This document shows positions 61,560 through 64,000 of a stretch of 64,000 bases of DNA, one piece after another. Source of the DNA: Haloferax larsenii JCM 13917 (GTDB lineage: Archaea > Halobacteriota > Halobacteria > Halobacteriales > Haloferacaceae); NCBI RefSeq assembly GCF_000336955.1, contig NZ_AOLI01000019.1, positions 51,727-115,726 of the forward strand. The letters are read 5' to 3'. The translations under genes and the position numbers were made by a program. The notes under the pieces are model-generated. The model did no database searches, had not been told where the DNA came from, and was given only the letters and a program-made list of their open reading frames with translations. Numbering within the stretch: the first letter of the stretch is position 1; each line of letters begins with the position of its first letter.

Positions 61560-62348
61560 TCAGACATCTGCTGTCCGAAAGCGGAGGTACGCGACTACCA
61601 GCGGGACGAGTACCCAACCGGCGAGCACGGCGAGTGCAAACGACGGCTGATGATAGTACGGGACCGGCGGTTCGACGACCTCACCGAGGAAATGTGTGGA
61701 CGCCAATTCGGGATAGAGACCAATTAGCGCAGACGTGAAGGCCCGAATAGGATTGAGTTGTTGGAAGACCACTCCCCACTCGGGCATCGTCTCCGGGGCA
61801 ACCATCCCGTTTCGGACCAGTTCGACGACCGTCGGAACGAACCCCCAGAGCCGGAAGAGAAACACCGCGAGAACTACCAACGAGCCCGCAAAGGCGCGAG
61901 TCACCGACCGAGTCTGCAGCGAGAGACAGACTGCGAGACCAGTAAACACCATCGCCAACAGCAGCGTGATGGCGAAGAACGCCGCCAGTCGCTCGACTCC
62001 GAGGGGACCGCCAATCACGACTGACGTGAGTGCGACCACAGACACGTACAGCGCGACAGCGGTCGCAACGACCGCATAGCGACCGACGAAGGTCCCGGCG
62101 ACGATATCGAGACGGTTGTACGGCAGTCCGAGCATCACGCGAAGCGTCCCACGACTCCGCTTTCGAGCGACGGCATCACTACTTGCGACCACCGCGAGAA
62201 CGGGAACGACGCCGCTGAGAATCATAAACATCGCTCCCGTGATACCGACGGTTTCGATGAGTTCCGGACCCCTCTCGTACGCGTTGACGTTGGTGGTCTC
62301 CTTCGTTGGCCCAGCGGAAACACAGGGTTGGGACAGACGTGAAGGAAT
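61560..62348 (-). pseudogene. ABC transporter permease truncated at its N-terminus
   Basis: The frame stays open from TCA 62349 (stop on the minus strand) to its end at 61560. It encodes the later five helices and the ABC-2 loop SRGTLRVMLGLPYNRLDI, but has no initiating helix or ATG upstream; the first possible ATG (62231) falls inside a helix. ABC-2 permeases normally start with one more helix, and the ATPase gene is absent. It was probably cut at the boundary with the AT-rich region. Confidence 0.65.
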
Positions 62349-62499
62349 TCAACTAGGGATTGTCACTCGTAAAATAGTGACTGGGGCCTATGTGGCGCCT
62401 CAGAGTGTACTCTATTCGCCTGTTTATTACGACTGTCCTCTCTAAAGAGTGTCAGCGAACCCACGACAATAGATAACATATTATATCTTAATTTCCAGA
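62349..62499. other. Composition boundary at the start of the AT-rich region
   Basis: GC content drops visibly past about 62.35 kb. A small hairpin (GTCACT 62362-62367/AGTGAC 62376-62381) and several AT-rich stretches (aacatattatatcttaa) follow. There is no gene. It marks a likely junction with horizontally acquired DNA. Confidence 0.5.
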
Positions 62500-62509
62500 A
62501 AATTTAACA
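62500..62509 (+). promoter_or_regulatory. TATA box of the halocin-like gene
   Basis: AAAATTTAAC lies about 26-30 nt upstream of the ATG at 62535, consistent with a leaderless transcript. Confidence 0.45.
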
Positions 62510-62534
62510 CTTCCGAGTATCATGGAGTAGTTGC

Positions 62535-63393
62535 ATGGATGACACCATGCGGCGAACGTTATTAAGGAGTATAGCAGGTTCCACTATTGCAACTGGTGCA
62601 TTTGCCGGAAGTGCTGCAGCCAGTAACTCTAGTGATGAGAAACCTGGGCTCGGATTTGATATAGAGAAGCAAGAGGTGTCTGTCCGAGATAATCAAATTG
62701 GTAGTGTCTGGTCGGCAGATCCTGTGAAAGAGGTGAAAAAGTTCCTTCGAAAAGAACACGATATTAAGATTGTCCCAAACGATCTCGATACATATCTTGT
62801 TAAACGATCCAATGAACAGGGTGAGCAGAATGAGTTCCATCTTTATAGGACGCCACTCTCAGATGAAACTGATCTAGAGGCCGACTTGGTCATTCGAGAT
62901 CATGAGGATGGTGCCCCACATCTCCGCTACTGTGGGAACAGAAGTATATAAAAGCGGCCCATCAATCGTCAGTGATGACGATGTTAAAAGTCAGGACCCT
63001 GATCTAAAGGAGTATAGTATTATTACTGGACAAGAGTGGACTGACCAATTGACTGAGGGTTCCAATAACTCGATTGGGACTTACAGCTCGTGTGATTTCA
63101 CGTGGGACTATGAACTTGGAACTGATGCTACTCCACCGAACTGGATGTGCGAGGCTGTATTCGTACTTGGAGGCCTTGCACTCACCGTAATCCCAGAGCC
63201 GGGTTCAAGTGCCGCTGGCGTAGCGACTTTGACGATTACTGCGGCTTCTGGTGGTTGTACGGTAGCATACACGATTGAAGATGAAACGGGTATTGATCTT
63301 GGAGCCACAATCACCGTTTGCATGAACAGTTCTTGTTCTGTTAGTGGCTTCGAAGTGGATTGTGACTTTGATTTCAAAGCATACTTAGCATAG
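62535..63393 (+). pseudogene. Halocin C8-like precursor gene with a frameshift
   Basis: The first frame (62535-62951) starts MDDTMRRTLLRSIAGSTIATG, a Tat signal, and continues for about 125 residues. The second frame (from 62902) carries the C-terminal Cys-rich part (SSCDF, NWMCEA, GGCTVAY, VCMNSSCSV, DCDF) and ends at 63393. The frames join if one base is removed from the CCCC run at about 62912-62915 (DHEDG-A/HISATVG). The layout (Tat leader, long pro-region, Cys-rich hydrophobic C-terminus) resembles halocin C8 precursors; this match is from memory. Sequencing error or programmed shifting cannot be excluded. Confidence 0.6.
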
Positions 63394-63406
63394 TTCTCTG
63401 ACACAG

Positions 63407-63443
63407 TCTCCGCATTCAAGCGGAGAAACTCTCTTGTAGAGAG
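63407..63443 (+). terminator. Double hairpin after the halocin-like gene
   Basis: TCTCCGC (63407-63413) pairs with GCGGAGA (63420-63426), and CTCTC (63429-63433) pairs with GAGAG (63439-63443). They begin 14 nt after the stop codon, consistent with transcription termination or 3' end protection. Confidence 0.45.
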
Positions 63444-63469
63444 GGCTCAGTCATAGTCCCCTTGATACG

Positions 63470-63478
63470 GTACCTTTA
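63470..63478 (+). promoter_or_regulatory. TATA box of the 59-residue membrane protein gene
   Basis: CTTTATACT lies about 28 nt upstream of the ATG at 63506, with leaderless spacing. Confidence 0.5.
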
Positions 63479-63505
63479 TACTCGTTCGAGACAATACATT
63501 GACAT

Positions 63506-63685
63506 ATGGTAGAAATCCAATACCCATCAGGGTTAGTAATCTTCTTTGGAGTAGGCATATTTGTGATTGCAAGCTACATTTTACCGACGATAAATTATAC
63601 AGGGAGCACTAGTCTAAACATTCTAAAGATATTGGGGGTAGTTATCGTATTCGCGGGAATTGCAATCATGGTCTCTAGAAATTGA
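63506..63685 (+). CDS. Small two-helix membrane protein beside the halocin-like gene
   Basis: The frame from ATG 63506 to TGA 63683-63685 encodes 59 residues with two hydrophobic helices (GLVIFFGVGIFVIASYIL and ILKILGVVIVFAGIAIM). It uses AT-rich codons (ATA, TTA, AGA) unlike most of the window, so it belongs to the acquired region. The position next to a bacteriocin-type gene suggests an immunity or export helper; this is inference only. Confidence 0.6.
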   Translation: MVEIQYPSGLVIFFGVGIFVIASYILPTINYTGSTSLNILKILGVVIVFAGIAIMVSRN

Positions 63686-63756
63686 ATGAACGCACGTACT
63701 CCCCGAATTGTCAACACTTGGAACCGCCAGATCTCATAAAATCATCTCGTTGTCTC

Positions 63757-63778
63757 GGGTAACTCACCTGAGTTACCC
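63757..63778. repeat. 22-bp palindrome in the terminal AT-rich region
   Basis: GGGTAACTCA and TGAGTTACCC form a perfect dyad with a 2-nt centre (63757-63778). It could be an operator, a terminator hairpin or the end of a mobile element. The flanks show no matching copy in the window. The remainder of 63686-64000 holds no gene I can support. Confidence 0.5.
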
Positions 63779-64000
63779 TTGGATGTGGCTTCACGTTGGT
63801 TTAGAGGTACTCACGAACAGCAATCTCATCCGAGGCAGTTGTGATCTCGTGTGTGTCGAGTTAAGTATTGGACACATTTTTGGTCCAACATATAGTCTAG
63901 GTAAATCAACTATTTCTAGCGGGGGTGGCTGGACTGTGATGTTTCTTAGCTAATTTCGAAAGCGTGCAAATAGTTAGTTAATTAATCAAATACTCGGTGA

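Noticed and set aside
63708..63953. An 81-codon plus-strand frame near the right end
   Set aside because: It crosses the perfect 22-bp palindrome, has no ribosome-binding or TATA element and no protein-like pattern.

Overview
The window reads as chromosomal DNA of a haloarchaeon, most likely Haloferax or a close relative. The evidence is high GC with strong third-position bias, very acidic proteins, TATA boxes about 26 nt upstream of leaderless start codons, Tat signal peptides, haloarchaeal transducers (Htr), fused siroheme decarboxylase, coenzyme F420 genes and a 395-residue CetZ1 whose residue numbering (T7-loop Glu218) matches published Haloferax CetZ1. Genus is inferred from remembered family features; no search was run.

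Layout. 1-6.2 kb: purine and one-carbon genes (purQ, purS, purU, purC) with a zinc-ribbon winged-helix regulator, a glyoxalase-fold protein and a sirtuin; purC carries an in-frame palindromic insertion flanked by a 9-bp duplication. 6.2-15.0 kb: a sensor kinase, then F420 genes cofH, cofG and cofC mixed with membrane proteins and a divergent HxlR/SDR pair around a 37-bp dyad. 15.0-23.6 kb: cetZ1 overlapping an exported protein and next to cofC, then an NAD-binding protein, tmk, a calcium-binding-repeat surface protein, an orphan E1-alpha dehydrogenase subunit and a TrkA/RAM-domain cluster. 24.1-24.5 kb: a promoter followed by two strong hairpins, a candidate small RNA.

24.5-37.3 kb is the most unusual part. 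It holds a membrane Htr, a TPR protein, an apparent operon of two divergent CetZ proteins plus a polytopic membrane protein, tRNA-Leu(UAA) with a palindromic tRNA-derived repeat at its 3' side, a ferredoxin, and a soluble fusion of a chemotaxis signalling domain with a complete UgpB-like solute-binding domain, followed by a protein with an Mrr-like N-terminus and a membrane segment. 37-56.5 kb is mostly metabolic, transport and housekeeping genes: cyclophilin, BASS transporter, M14-like deacylase, MscS, TrpD2-like, siroheme decarboxylase, PHP protein, Rieske fusion, KaiC-like ATPase, MsrB, aIF2-beta and a potassium channel with a zinc ribbon. 56.8-61.4 kb: a third Htr, an unknown protein and a Tat lipoprotein with a glycosidase-like fold.

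From about 62.3 kb the DNA turns AT-rich. An ABC permease is cut at its N-terminus at this boundary. Beyond it lie a halocin C8-like precursor gene broken by a one-base frameshift and a 59-residue two-helix membrane protein, the likely start of an accessory island running off the window.

The strongest candidates for undescribed biology are the cytosolic chemoreceptor/UgpB fusion, the tandem CetZ operon, the 24.3-kb RNA, the purC insertion and the halocin remnant with its small membrane neighbour.
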